Shown here one piece after another: positions 7,062-15,712 of a stretch of 64,000 bases of DNA. The translations under genes were made by a program, and so were the position numbers. This stretch comes from JBMONI01 sp049324575 (GTDB lineage Bacteria; Omnitrophota; Omnitrophia; Omnitrophales; Aquincolibacteriaceae). Location of the stretch: contig JBMONI010000002.1 of assembly GCA_049324575.1 (NCBI GenBank), forward strand, positions 111,407 through 175,406. Reading direction: 5' to 3'. Each line of letters begins with the position of its first letter. Positions within the stretch are counted from its first letter, which is position 1. The notes beneath the pieces are model-generated. The model worked only from the letters and a program-made list of their open reading frames with translations, did no database searches and was not told the origin of the DNA.

Positions 7062-8375
7062 TTAGTCAAGAAGGGTGTAAGCCGCTTCGCGATGCTGGGT
7101 AAGGTCCAGGCCGATCCTCTCATCCTGCTCGGAAACCCTCAGCTTCAGGACCCCGTCGACCAATTTCAAAAGGACCACTGAGACCGTAAAAGAATAAACG
7201 ATCGTGATCAGGACCGCTTTGAGCTGGACCATGAACAAGCCGGGATTCCCGTAAAAAAGACCGTCGGCCCCGGCCGGATTGACCGCCTTCGACGCCCAAA
7301 GGCCGGTCGCAAGCGCGCCCCATATTCCCCCGATCCCATGGACCCCGAAAGCGTCCAGGGAATCGTCATATCCGAATTTGGGTTTTAGGTAAGCCACCGC
7401 AAAGAAACAAATGACGGAAACGCCAGCGCCAACCCAGATCGCGTCCATGGCGCTCACAAAACCCGAAGCCGGCGTAATGGCCACAAGTCCTGCGACGGCC
7501 CCCGTAATCATTCCGAGCATAGTCGGCCTGGAATTGATCTTCCATTCAAGCAAAGCCCACGTAAGCCCTGCACTCGCAGCCGCCACATGGGTCGCCACAA
7601 AAGCGTTCACCGCCAGTCCGTTGGCCCCTAAAGCACTCCCGCCGTTGAAACCGAACCACCCGAACCAAAGGATCCCGGCACCCAGAACCGCCAACGGAAG
7701 ATTATGCGGAGGCGACATATGGTGGGGATATCCTTTTCGCCTCCCCAGGACAAGGGCGGCCGCGAGAGCAGCGACCCCGGCATTGATATGGACCACGGTC
7801 CCGCCCGCAAAATCCAAAGCGCCGGTCTGTCTCAAGAATCCGCCAACGGCCCAAACCCAATGGCAAACGGGATTGTAGACAAAAGTCGCCCAAAGAACCG
7901 AAAAGACGCAGAACGCCGAGAATTTCATGCGCTCCGCGAAAGCGCCGAGGATCAGGGCCGGAGTGATAATCGCGAACATGGCCTGATAGATCATGAACGC
8001 CTGATGCGGGATGGTCGCCGAATAATCGGCGTTCGGCTCGAGTCCGACGCCCTTCAAACCGAACCAGTCCAGGCTCCCGATCCACCCCTTGATATCGGGT
8101 CCGAACGAAAGACTGTAACCAAACAGGATCCACTGCAACGTGATGATGCAAATGATCACAAAGCATTGCATCAGGACGGAAAGCATGTTCTTTTTACGGA
8201 CCAGTCCCCCATAGAAAAAAGCGAGACCCGGGGTCATGAAAAGAACAAGCGCTGCAGCCATGAGAACCCAGGCAGTATCACCGGTATCGACGGTCGGCCC
8301 TTCAGCCCAGGAGACCCCGCCGGAAATCAGGAGCAGAAGGGCACTAAGCCCAAGCATTTTGAAAAATCGCTTCAT
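7062..8375 (-). CDS. amtB: ammonium transporter Amt
   Basis: 437 residues. A cleavable signal peptide (residues 1-25, ending SWAEG) is followed by 11 membrane segments. The twin-histidine pore is visible as VVHINAGVAAL and FGVHGIGGIWG. The entry motif DTAWVLMAAALVLFMTPGLAFFYGG is typical. Amt trimers conduct ammonium into the cell. GAGGAGA precedes the ATG at 8375. A sigma-54 promoter 123 bases upstream of the start shows nitrogen control, and glnK follows in the same transcript. Confidence 0.97.
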   Translation of the reverse strand: MKRFFKMLGLSALLLLISGGVSWAEGPTVDTGDTAWVLMAAALVLFMTPGLAFFYGGLVRKKNMLSVLMQCFVIICIITLQWILFGYSLSFGPDIKGWIGSLDWFGLKGVGLEPNADYSATIPHQAFMIYQAMFAIITPALILGAFAERMKFSAFCVFSVLWATFVYNPVCHWVWAVGGFLRQTGALDFAGGTVVHINAGVAALAAALVLGRRKGYPHHMSPPHNLPLAVLGAGILWFGWFGFNGGSALGANGLAVNAFVATHVAAASAGLTWALLEWKINSRPTMLGMITGAVAGLVAITPASGFVSAMDAIWVGAGVSVICFFAVAYLKPKFGYDDSLDAFGVHGIGGIWGALATGLWASKAVNPAGADGLFYGNPGLFMVQLKAVLITIVYSFTVSVVLLKLVDGVLKLRVSEQDERIGLDLTQHREAAYTLLD

Positions 8376-8497
8376 GGAAATCTCCTCAGTTTACAAAATT
8401 GCATGGCGGTCAACATTCTTGTAGCCCAATCCCCCAAGTCCTCTAAAGCTTATTCAAAGGGATCCCCTTGGACCACGGATAGTCTATTCAATGATTT

Positions 8498-8514
8498 TGC
8501 AATATTGATGCCAA
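8498..8514 (-). promoter_or_regulatory. sigma-54 (RpoN) promoter of amtB-glnK
   Basis: On the minus strand the sequence is TTGGCAT-CAATA-TTGCA. This gives the invariant GG at -24 and GC at -12 exactly ten bases apart, matching YTGGCAC-N4/5-TTGCW at all but one position. It predicts a start near 8486 and a leader of about 110 bases. No clear NtrC site is seen in the 27 bases left before the next gene. Confidence 0.85.
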
Positions 8515-8541
8515 ATCGCAGAAACTGTGGAATGAGGTGGG

Positions 8542-9264
8542 TTATTTCTTAGGAGTGAAAACGTCTTTGAGGAGCTGGGTCACGCGGGCGGCGGGGTCTT
8601 TGCGGATCGCTTTTTCCTGTTCGCCGAGCATATAGAATAACCCGGCCAGGGATCGCTCGACGACGTAGTCTTCGATCCCCGGCAAAGGCAGTTGCTTGGC
8701 CACAGGAAGGACGTTGTACCGGCCTGCGATCGTCTGATAGAACCGGGAGACCTGATATTCAGCGATCGTTTTCGCAACAACCGGACGATAGAGCTTCGCA
8801 AGGTCCGCAAAGGTCTTGTTCTTGAAGTAATCGGTCGCGGCCGTATCGCCTCCCCGGTAGATCCCCATCACATCTTGGATGCTCATGCCGGAAATCGCCT
8901 GAAGGAAAATGGGTTTGGCCTGGGGCGCCGCGGCTTCGGCCGCGCGGTTCATGCTTAGGATCAGCTGATCCAATTGAGAACCAAGCCCTAACGGGCGAAG
9001 CATGGATTCGGCCTTGCGCAATCGCTCGGGAAGCAGGATTTTGATCGCTTCGTTCTTAAAATAGCCGTTTTCGCAGGCCGTAAGCGCCACGGCTTTTTCA
9101 GAACCGATCTGGAGGGCCTCTTTGAGACCGGAAAGGATCTTGGTCTGGCTGGGCTGCGCCGTCCCGCCTAGGCCGAACCGTTGGAGAAAATCTCCCCATC
9201 CGGCGTAGGCGGGACCTGACGCAATAAAAAGAGCGAGGAATACCGCAAAAAGTCTTTTCTTCAA
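8542..9264 (-). CDS. DUF4197 family exported protein
   Basis: About 240 residues. The signal peptide KKRLFAVFLALFIASGPAYA is followed by the DUF4197 body: ILSGLKEALQIGSEKAV, NGYFKNEAIKILLP, IYRGGDTAATDYFKNKT and a C-terminal DPAARVTQLLKDVF. Members are periplasmic proteins of unknown function. No ATG fits in front of the signal peptide. TTG at 9264 is the likely start, with GGGGA about 12 bases upstream. The preceding in-frame codons back to 9414 overlap the small PLDc_N gene and encode no signal peptide. It lies 20 bases after that gene and may share its transcript. Confidence 0.8.
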   Translation of the reverse strand: MKKRLFAVFLALFIASGPAYAGWGDFLQRFGLGGTAQPSQTKILSGLKEALQIGSEKAVALTACENGYFKNEAIKILLPERLRKAESMLRPLGLGSQLDQLILSMNRAAEAAAPQAKPIFLQAISGMSIQDVMGIYRGGDTAATDYFKNKTFADLAKLYRPVVAKTIAEYQVSRFYQTIAGRYNVLPVAKQLPLPGIEDYVVERSLAGLFYMLGEQEKAIRKDPAARVTQLLKDVFTPKK

Positions 9265-9284
9265 AAAACTCTGATATCCCCGCT

Positions 9285-9455
9285 TTATCCCTTCTTCCGC
9301 CCAAGGAAGAAGTAAAGGATGAGGCCCAGGACCGGCAGGACCAGGATCAGCACGATCCAAAGGATCTTCATCCCCATGGTAAGCGAGCTCTTTACGACTT
9401 CGACGATGGCCCAAATATCAAGGACCAATACGATCAACCCGAGAATACCGCCCAT
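9285..9455 (-). CDS. PLDc_N-type small membrane protein (56 aa)
   Basis: A 56-residue protein with two hydrophobic segments separated by a short polar turn: GGILGLIVLVLDIWAIVEVV, then KILWIVLILVLPVLGLILYF, ending in GRKKG. This is the PLDc_N (phospholipase D-nuclease N-terminal) family, found alone as short membrane proteins of unknown function. AGGAGG stands before the ATG at 9455. It is the first gene of a pair with the DUF4197 protein. Confidence 0.82.
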   Translation of the reverse strand: MGGILGLIVLVLDIWAIVEVVKSSLTMGMKILWIVLILVLPVLGLILYFFLGRKKG

Positions 9456-9556
9456 AAGAGTGCCTCCTATTGTTTTTAAAGAGCTTTTGCCCGTGACTAT
9501 CTTAGATTCGCCGGGGGGAAAGAATCAAGCAATTTAATCCCTCCTGCCCTGGGGCC

Positions 9557-10027
9557 TTAGTTCAGCCTCCAGATCGAAAAATTCAAATAGACCGCAAAGG
9601 AGACCCATAGGAAGTAAGGGACTAGCAAAGCGCCCGCCCCCTTATCCTGCCTAGTGAAAAGGATAATCGTCAAAGCAATAGCGGCCCATAGCAGGAGGAT
9701 CTCTGCCAATGCCGCTCCCGGATTTCTCAAGCCGAAAAAAAGGAAGGACCAACCCAGATTAAGCCCCCATTGGATCGTATAGGCCCCCCAGGAGAAAGGG
9801 GCGTCATGAAATCCGCGCTTCAACCAAAGCCGCCAGCCGGCGATGGCTATCATCATGTAGAGAAGGGTCCAAACCGGGCCAAAGACCCCGTCAGGAGGGT
9901 TCCAAGAAGGTTTATTTAGCCCCTGGTACCAGCCTGCGATATTCGGGTAAGTAAGGACCGAGCCGATACCCCCGAGGCCGAGACAAACAATAACAAAAAG
10001 AATCAAACTTATAACTTTCTTGATCAT
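9557..10027 (-). CDS. tspO: TspO/MBR family protein
   Basis: 156 residues with five hydrophobic segments. The family core is clear: WYQGLNKPSWNPPDGVFGPVWTLLYMMIAIAGWRLW, then YTIQWGLNLGWSFLFF and a C-terminal VPYFLWVSFAVYLNFSIWRLN. TspO binds tetrapyrroles and cholesterol-like ligands in the membrane and acts in porphyrin-related stress. No haem or pigment gene is nearby to narrow the role. AGGA lies about ten bases before the ATG. It is likely monocistronic. Confidence 0.93.
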   Translation of the reverse strand: MIKKVISLILFVIVCLGLGGIGSVLTYPNIAGWYQGLNKPSWNPPDGVFGPVWTLLYMMIAIAGWRLWLKRGFHDAPFSWGAYTIQWGLNLGWSFLFFGLRNPGAALAEILLLWAAIALTIILFTRQDKGAGALLVPYFLWVSFAVYLNFSIWRLN

Positions 10028-10121
10028 TTTTATCTAATCCTGACATGAAAAATAATCCATAAAAAACCCCTTGTCCAGCGCTATTTTGCCTCTCCCGAGA
10101 AGATCAGATCCTTTTCCTCCC

Positions 10122-10149
10122 TTGACAACCTCCCGGAACATGCTACACT
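10122..10149 (+). promoter_or_regulatory. sigma-70-type promoter of the RNA-binding protein gene
   Basis: TTGACA (10122-10127), a 16-base spacer and an extended TGC-TACACT (-10 at 10144-10149) form a strong promoter. Start near 10156 gives an untranslated leader of about 170 bases. Confidence 0.75.
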
Positions 10150-10256
10150 CCCTCCGTCAGTGAAAGGTTGAGGGGGCCAGACACAGTGGCTGGTCGTTTA
10201 GGTTAACGTTCCGTGCTCGTTTCTCCCGCCGCATATCTTTCCCGATAAATCAAATA

Positions 10257-10297
10257 GGTTTCGGGTTGTGGTCTATTCGGACCTTAATGCCGAGACC
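10257..10297 (+). promoter_or_regulatory. stem-loop in the leader of the RNA-binding protein gene
   Basis: GGTTTCGG (10257-10264) pairs over eight bases with CCGAGACC (10290-10297) with one wobble. Inside it GGTC pairs with GACC. A second small stem (CCAG...CTGG) lies upstream near 10177-10193. The leader is long for this window, which suggests autoregulation or cold-type control (inference). Confidence 0.45.
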
Positions 10298-10325
10298 TAA
10301 AATCAAAATAAGGAAACTAAGAACA

Positions 10326-10652
10326 ATGCAACCAAAACTCTATGTGGGTAATCTAAGCTATAACGCGACTGAGGCCGATATTCAGGGTCTTTTCCAGAAG
10401 TACGGGGAGATCAAGTCTGTCAGCCTTATCACCGACAAGTACTCGGGACAGTCCAAGGGATTCGCTTTCGTCGAAATGGCGAAACCGGAAGATGCCGAAA
10501 AGGCATTGGCCGAGAACGGCAATCCTTTCATGGGCCGCAACCTGACCGTGTCGGAAGCTAGACCCCCCAAGCGTGACGACAACCGCGGGAACAGCCGTGG
10601 TGGTTTTGATCGCGGCGGACGCGGTGGCGAGCGGAAGCGTTTCGGATATTAA
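10326..10652 (+). CDS. RRM-type RNA-binding protein with Gly/Arg-rich tail
   Basis: 108 residues. One RRM domain covers residues 3-80, with RNP2 LYVGNL and RNP1 KGFAFVEM both intact, followed by a Gly/Arg tail (NRGNSRGGFDRGGRGGERK). Such small bacterial RRM proteins bind RNA and are often induced by cold. The start at 10326 was preferred over an in-frame start at 10266 because AAGGAAAC precedes it and the RRM begins at residue 3. It has a strong promoter, a structured leader and a strong terminator, so it is a separate, probably highly expressed unit. Confidence 0.93.
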   Translation: MQPKLYVGNLSYNATEADIQGLFQKYGEIKSVSLITDKYSGQSKGFAFVEMAKPEDAEKALAENGNPFMGRNLTVSEARPPKRDDNRGNSRGGFDRGGRGGERKRFGY

Positions 10653-10670
10653 TTTCCGTTCTACCCTAAA

Positions 10671-10710
10671 AACCCCCCAGAGCCTTCAAGGCGCTGGGGG
10701 GTTTTTATTT
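10671..10710 (+). terminator. intrinsic terminator of the RNA-binding protein gene
   Basis: ACCCCCCAG pairs with CTGGGGGGT around a loop of about 13 bases and is followed by a T run. It lies 20 bases after the stop codon. Confidence 0.92.
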
Positions 10711-10737
10711 TTCGAACTGACTTGAACTTGGTATTTT

Positions 10738-11043
10738 CTACCCGGCAGCCGGTTCGCCCTGCTCAGCCGCAACCTGGCTCGCCTCAAAAGCAGCGATATA
10801 CTTCACAGGATCCTTCTCGAACACTCCTTTACACATAGGGCAGCAAAGACCATAACGCTTCCCTTCGTAGACGACAAAATCCTTTCCGTTCACTTCTCCA
10901 CCCAGGACCGGGCATAGTTTGTTCCCCACATCCACGATCGCAGGCTCTTCCATGACCTCTTCGATAGCAAAAGCCAGGTTCCACGAGGCCGAAGTCAAAA
11001 ACGCCAATGCCAGCATGAACACAACTATTACTTTCTTTTTCAT
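10738..11043 (-). CDS. exported YHS-like metal-binding protein, last gene of the copper operon
   Basis: 101 residues. A signal peptide (MKKKVIVVFMLALAFLTSAS...) precedes a YHS/TRASH-like domain: NKLCPVLGGEV, VYEGKRYGLCCPMCKGVF and DPVKYIAAFEA. The domain offers four cysteines and a Met (C-P-V, C-C-P-M-C). It is a probable periplasmic Cu(I) or soft-metal carrier that hands metal to CusB (inference). The second ATG (11043) was chosen because AAGGAGG stands six bases away; the first ATG (11049) abuts it. It lies 13 bases after the cusA stop, so it is co-transcribed. Confidence 0.82.
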   Translation of the reverse strand: MKKKVIVVFMLALAFLTSASWNLAFAIEEVMEEPAIVDVGNKLCPVLGGEVNGKDFVVYEGKRYGLCCPMCKGVFEKDPVKYIAAFEASQVAAEQGEPAAG

Positions 11044-11056
11044 AACCATCCTCCTT

Positions 11057-14000
11057 TTAGGGTGATATGTTCGAAATCCAGGATGCCTTACCCTCTTTCA
11101 TTTCAAAACGCCATTTCCAAATGAAATAAATGACGGGGTAGACAAGCAATTCAAGTATAAACGAAGTGGCAAGCCCTCCGATCATCGGCGCCGCGATACG
11201 CTTCATGGCATCGGAACCTGCACCCGTTGCCCACATGATCGGCAAAAGCCCCATGAAGGTCGCCATCACGGTCATCATTTTGGGACGGACACGTTTGACG
11301 GCGCCGTGCATGATCGCTTCTTCCAGGTCTCTTTGGGTGCGCATCTTTTTATTCCGGACCGCATCGTCATAGGCCAGATCGAGAAAAAGCAGCATAAAAA
11401 CCCCTGTTTCTGCGTCAAGACCCATCAAAGCGATCATCCCCACCCAGACCGCGATCGAAATATGATAATCCAGAAGCCAGAGGAACCAGACCGCCCCGAC
11501 CAGGGAAAAGGGAACCGCTAAGAGAACAATGCCTGTTTTAACCGCGGATTTAGTGTTGATATAAAGTAAGAGACAGATAAGAAAAAGCGTCAAAGGAACC
11601 ACGATCTTTAATCGTTCTTTCACGCGGATCATGTTTTCATATTGCCCGCTCCAGATCAGGGAATAACCTTGCGGAAGTTTGAGTTCGCGCGTTACGATCT
11701 TTTTGGCTTCCGCGACATAGCTGCCGATATCCCGGCCGGCCATATCGACGTAAACATAACCCGCCAAGAGCCCGTTCTCATTGCGAATCATCGCAGGGCC
11801 GGGGACTTTTTTGATCTCCGCAAGCTGCGCGATCGGGATTTGTCTTTCCATCGGGCCTTTCACCGCAGAGCCCGTCCCCTCTGCTCGTGTAGGAACAAGA
11901 ACGCGTTTGAGCTTTTCAAGGTCATCGCGGAATTCCCTCGAATACCTGACATTGACGGGATAGCGTTCACGCCCTTCTACCGTCGTCGTAATGTTTTCTC
12001 CGCCAATCGCAGACGTGATCACGCTTTGAACATCCTCCACCGAAAGTCCATAGCGCGCCATCGCTTCGCGATTGAGTTCAAAATCGAGAAAATACCCTCC
12101 CGCCACCCGTTCCGCATAGATGCTCCGGGTCCCGGGAATATCCTTCAGGATCATTTCTAAATGTGTCCCGATCTCTTCGATCTTTTTGATGTCCGCGCCC
12201 AAGACCTTGATCCCGATGGGGGTACGCACCCCGGTCGAAAGCATATCGATCCGGTTTTTGATCGGAAGAGTCCAAGCGTTGGTGGTTCCGGGGATCTGCA
12301 AAGCCTGATCCAATTTTTGCACCAGCTCCTCCCGAGAGAGATGCTGTGGCCAAATACGCTCGAGCGGCCACTGGAACATTTCCGGGACCCAGCGAGAATA
12401 CCACCGTTCCTTTTTTGTCCACTCCCTTTCCGGTTTCAGGAGAATAACGGTTTCTATCATGGAAAAAGGCGCCGGATCCGTGGAACTCTCCATCCGTCCG
12501 GCTTTCCCGAACACCCGTTCGACCTCCGGAAAAGCTTTGAGGATCTTATCCTGCTTTTGAAGAAGCCGCTGGGCCTCCGTCACCGAAATCCCGGGCAAAG
12601 TGGTCGGCATATAAAGAAGGTTCTCTTCCCATAGAGGCGGCATAAACTCGGAACCAAGCTTGAAATAGACAGGGATCGTACTCAACACAAGAAGCAGCGC
12701 TGCGAGGATCGTGGTCTTCCGGTGCTTCAGAACCCAACGGCAAACCGGCTCATAAATTCCGAACAGGACCCGACTAACCGGGTGTTTTTCTTCCGGATAG
12801 TAAGTTCCGACCGCAATCCCTGTAACCGCTTTGGAAAGACCGGTTTCGATCTTTTTGGGAAAAAAAGGCAACTTCAGCCGGATCGGATCCATCCGGGCAA
12901 AAAGCATCCGCATCGCGGGATCCAGCGTCACCGCTAAAAGCGCCGCCATGACCATGGCCAGATTCTTTGCCCAGGCCAGCGGCCGGAATAAACGGCCCTC
13001 CTGGTCCATCAGCGTGAACACCGGCAAGAACGAAACCGCAATGACCAAGAGTGAAAAGAAAACCGCGGGTCCGACCTCTTTCAGCGCTTGAAGACGGATC
13101 GCGTGGAAATCCCCCTGGCGCCCCCCTGCGATCCATTGCTCAAGGCGTTTGTAGGCATTTTCCACCTCTACGATAGCTCCATCCACCAAGACCCCGATCG
13201 AGATCGCAATGCCGGAAAGTGACATGATATTCGAAGTGAGCTCCATCCGGTGAAGAAGAATAAAGGAGAGCAGGACCGAAATGGGGATCGTCACGATCGG
13301 GACAATGGCGGAGGGGAAATGCCAGAGAAAAAGGAGAATCACAAAACTGACAATGATCATTTCTTCGATCAACTGATGTTTTAGCGTATCGATGGCATGC
13401 AGGATCAGCTCTGAACGGTCATACGTCACAACCAATTCCACGCCGGCCGGAAACGAAGGTTTTAGCTCCTCGATCCTCGCTTTAACCCGCCGGATGACAT
13501 TTAAAGCATTTTCGCCCGAACGCATCACCACCGTGCCGGAAACCACATCGCCCTCACCATCCAGGTCCGCAAGCCCGCGGCGGATGTCGGGACCGATCGC
13601 CACGGTGCCCAGATGCTTGATCAAGACCGGGGTTCCCTTCGGATCCGTCGTTACGACAATATTCTCAAGGTCCTGGACTGATCTTGCATAACCCCGCCCG
13701 CGGACCATATATTCTGCACCGCTGAATTCTAAAAGCCGGCCTCCGGTCTCCTGATTGCCGCTGCGGACCGCCGCTAAAACTTGGGTGATCGGGATGTCAT
13801 AGGCCAGAAGCTTATTCGGATCGAGCGTGATCTGATATTGTTTGACAAAACCGCCGAGGGAAGCCACTTCCGCAACGCCGGGAACGCTTTGCAGGTAATA
13901 ACGGAGATACCAATCCTGGAAGCTTCTCAATTCCTGGAGACTGTGCTTGCCGGTCTTATCGACCAGGACATACTGGAAGACCCAGCCGACCCCGGTCGCA

Positions 14001-14419
14001 TCCGGTCCAAGCTCGGTCTGCACTCCTTGTGGAAGCCGGGGAATGATCTTACTCAGATATTCGAGTGTCCGGCTTCTCGCCCAATAAAGGTCCGTTCCGT
14101 CCTTGAAGATCACATAGACATAGGAAAAGCCAAAATCCGAGAATCCGCGGACCGCTTTGACATGGGGCGCGCCGAGCATCGCGGTAACGATCGGATAAGT
14201 GACTTGGTCTTCAATGAGGTCAGGGCTGCGGTCCCACTTGGAGTAAATGATGACTTGGGTATCCGAAAGATCAGGAATCGCATCCAGCGGGATGTTCTGG
14301 ATCGACCATACCGAAGCCACGACAGCGACCGCCGTGAGAACAAAAACAAGAAGCTTATTATGGGCCGAAAATTCGATGATCCGTTCAACCCAACCGCCCT
14401 GCCTCAATGGCGCGTCCAT
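11057..14419 (-). CDS. cusA: CusA-type heavy-metal efflux RND pump
   Basis: 1120 residues, slightly longer than E. coli CusA. It has the 12-span RND layout with two large periplasmic loops. HME-family marks include IPLDAIPDLSDTQVIIYSKW at the start, GVLVDGAIVEVENAYKRLEQ in TM4 (proton-relay Asp present), and LGSEFMPPLWEENLLYMPTT opening the second half. It drives proton-coupled export of Cu(I)/Ag(I) from cytoplasm and periplasm through CusB and CusC. GGAGG precedes the ATG at 14419, six bases after the cusB stop. The clear Cys-His-Cys CsoR and the operator point to copper as the inducer. Confidence 0.95.
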   Translation of the reverse strand: MDAPLRQGGWVERIIEFSAHNKLLVFVLTAVAVVASVWSIQNIPLDAIPDLSDTQVIIYSKWDRSPDLIEDQVTYPIVTAMLGAPHVKAVRGFSDFGFSYVYVIFKDGTDLYWARSRTLEYLSKIIPRLPQGVQTELGPDATGVGWVFQYVLVDKTGKHSLQELRSFQDWYLRYYLQSVPGVAEVASLGGFVKQYQITLDPNKLLAYDIPITQVLAAVRSGNQETGGRLLEFSGAEYMVRGRGYARSVQDLENIVVTTDPKGTPVLIKHLGTVAIGPDIRRGLADLDGEGDVVSGTVVMRSGENALNVIRRVKARIEELKPSFPAGVELVVTYDRSELILHAIDTLKHQLIEEMIIVSFVILLFLWHFPSAIVPIVTIPISVLLSFILLHRMELTSNIMSLSGIAISIGVLVDGAIVEVENAYKRLEQWIAGGRQGDFHAIRLQALKEVGPAVFFSLLVIAVSFLPVFTLMDQEGRLFRPLAWAKNLAMVMAALLAVTLDPAMRMLFARMDPIRLKLPFFPKKIETGLSKAVTGIAVGTYYPEEKHPVSRVLFGIYEPVCRWVLKHRKTTILAALLLVLSTIPVYFKLGSEFMPPLWEENLLYMPTTLPGISVTEAQRLLQKQDKILKAFPEVERVFGKAGRMESSTDPAPFSMIETVILLKPEREWTKKERWYSRWVPEMFQWPLERIWPQHLSREELVQKLDQALQIPGTTNAWTLPIKNRIDMLSTGVRTPIGIKVLGADIKKIEEIGTHLEMILKDIPGTRSIYAERVAGGYFLDFELNREAMARYGLSVEDVQSVITSAIGGENITTTVEGRERYPVNVRYSREFRDDLEKLKRVLVPTRAEGTGSAVKGPMERQIPIAQLAEIKKVPGPAMIRNENGLLAGYVYVDMAGRDIGSYVAEAKKIVTRELKLPQGYSLIWSGQYENMIRVKERLKIVVPLTLFLICLLLYINTKSAVKTGIVLLAVPFSLVGAVWFLWLLDYHISIAVWVGMIALMGLDAETGVFMLLFLDLAYDDAVRNKKMRTQRDLEEAIMHGAVKRVRPKMMTVMATFMGLLPIMWATGAGSDAMKRIAAPMIGGLATSFILELLVYPVIYFIWKWRFEMKEGKASWISNISP

Positions 14420-14425
14420 TCTTTC

Positions 14426-15712
14426 TCATCCTCCGTGCGCATGGCTGCTTGTGCCGCCCGCGTCTTCAAGCGCGGCTTTGAGCCGGCTTTCGGAATCGAT
14501 CAGAAAATTACCGCTTGTAACAACGATCTCGCCTTCCTGAAGTCCACCCTGGATCTGATAAAAACCATCGGTTTTCGTTCCCAAGGCAACGGCGCGAGGT
14601 TCAAAAAGAGAACTTTCTTTCGCGACAAAAACAATGTTTTTTTCGCCGGTCATGAACACGGCCTCTTCGGGCACCGCCAAATGTTCGCCAAGGTCGATCC
14701 TGAGCGAAACATTCACATACATCTCCGGCTTCAGCTCCCCCGCCGGGTTTTCGAGCTGGGCCCGCACCCGGATCGAGCGCGTCACGGGATCTACCACGGG
14801 ATCCAGCGAACGGATCGTCCCTTGAAATATCTTTTGAGAAATAGCAGGCACCTCCACTTCGACCGGGTCTCCGGCATGAACAAAAGGCATCTCATATTCA
14901 TAGATGGCCGCATAAAGCCAGACCTTGCCCCCCGCGTCGGAGTAAAGGAGCGAACGATCCGGCTTACCGGCCTCTTCGAGCTCCTGCACAAGGGCATCGT
15001 TCAAACCCAGCAAGCGCAGTTTGATCCGGGCCGAATCCACAAGCTTTTCGGCTTGCTCTCGCATCTCAGGATCGGCGTTTTCCGCTCTTTGCAGAGCCCG
15101 GACCGCTTGCAAATATTCCTCTTCAGCCTGATAGAGTTCGGGATCGTAAGCGATCCTCCCGGAAACACGAAGGGTCTTTTCAAGCCTCTGTTCCTGTACC
15201 GGGGCCATTTTGACACCGATGGCCTGCTGTTTTTCCGTCCCCAACCGGATCTTCGTATAACCCTCGGGGAAAGCATCTTGTACGATAACTCCCAGATCTT
15301 CCATGCAATGAGGGCATTTGCCCATTCTCGCAAACTCCGGGGTCATGGCGATCATGCACTGCCCCATCTTGCATTTATGGAGAAGGCAGATCTCCCCCGG
15401 CTTCATGGCGACAAGCTGTTCGACCGTAAAGACCTTCGGCGATGTCTCCGGCGAACTTTCATGGCCGTTATGCCCTTCAGACGCTATCGACTCATCAGCA
15501 GAAGCTTCGCGTTTTACCAGCGACATGTTACAGATCGGGCATGTGCCCGGACGGTTCGAAGTATAATTGGGATGCATGGGGCAATAATAGAGTTCTTTGG
15601 AAGCTTGCATATCGGCCGGTGCTGCGGAGTGAAAGCGGACCCCCCAAAGAGTTCCCGCCGCAACGATCGCTGCGACCGCCAAGACCCATAATGCGCGGTT
15701 CATTTTGATCAT
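14426..15712 (-). CDS. cusB: CusB-type membrane fusion protein with two N-terminal metal-binding Cys/His modules
   Basis: 428 residues. An N-terminal anchor is followed by a heavy-metal-binding module (YYCPMHPNYTSNRPGTCPIC, residues 42-61) and a second Cys/His/Met-rich module (CLLHKCKMGQCMIAM ... GKCPHCMEDLG, about residues 109-141). The MFP body follows: alpha-hairpin with a heptad-like region about 195-245, lipoyl and beta-barrel domains (VWLYAAIYEYEMPFVHAGD, ATPase-type DPVTRSIRVRAQ). It links CusA to CusC. AAGGAG supports the start at 15712, which forms an ATGA overlap with the cusC stop. Two such modules in one adaptor is richer than the three-Met site of E. coli CusB. Confidence 0.93.
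   Translation of the reverse strand: MIKMNRALWVLAVAAIVAAGTLWGVRFHSAAPADMQASKELYYCPMHPNYTSNRPGTCPICNMSLVKREASADESIASEGHNGHESSPETSPKVFTVEQLVAMKPGEICLLHKCKMGQCMIAMTPEFARMGKCPHCMEDLGVIVQDAFPEGYTKIRLGTEKQQAIGVKMAPVQEQRLEKTLRVSGRIAYDPELYQAEEEYLQAVRALQRAENADPEMREQAEKLVDSARIKLRLLGLNDALVQELEEAGKPDRSLLYSDAGGKVWLYAAIYEYEMPFVHAGDPVEVEVPAISQKIFQGTIRSLDPVVDPVTRSIRVRAQLENPAGELKPEMYVNVSLRIDLGEHLAVPEEAVFMTGEKNIVFVAKESSLFEPRAVALGTKTDGFYQIQGGLQEGEIVVTSGNFLIDSESRLKAALEDAGGTSSHAHGG

Noticed and set aside
9265..9414. N-terminal extension of the DUF4197 protein to 9414
   Set aside because: It overlaps the PLDc_N small gene in another frame and would bury the signal peptide inside the chain.
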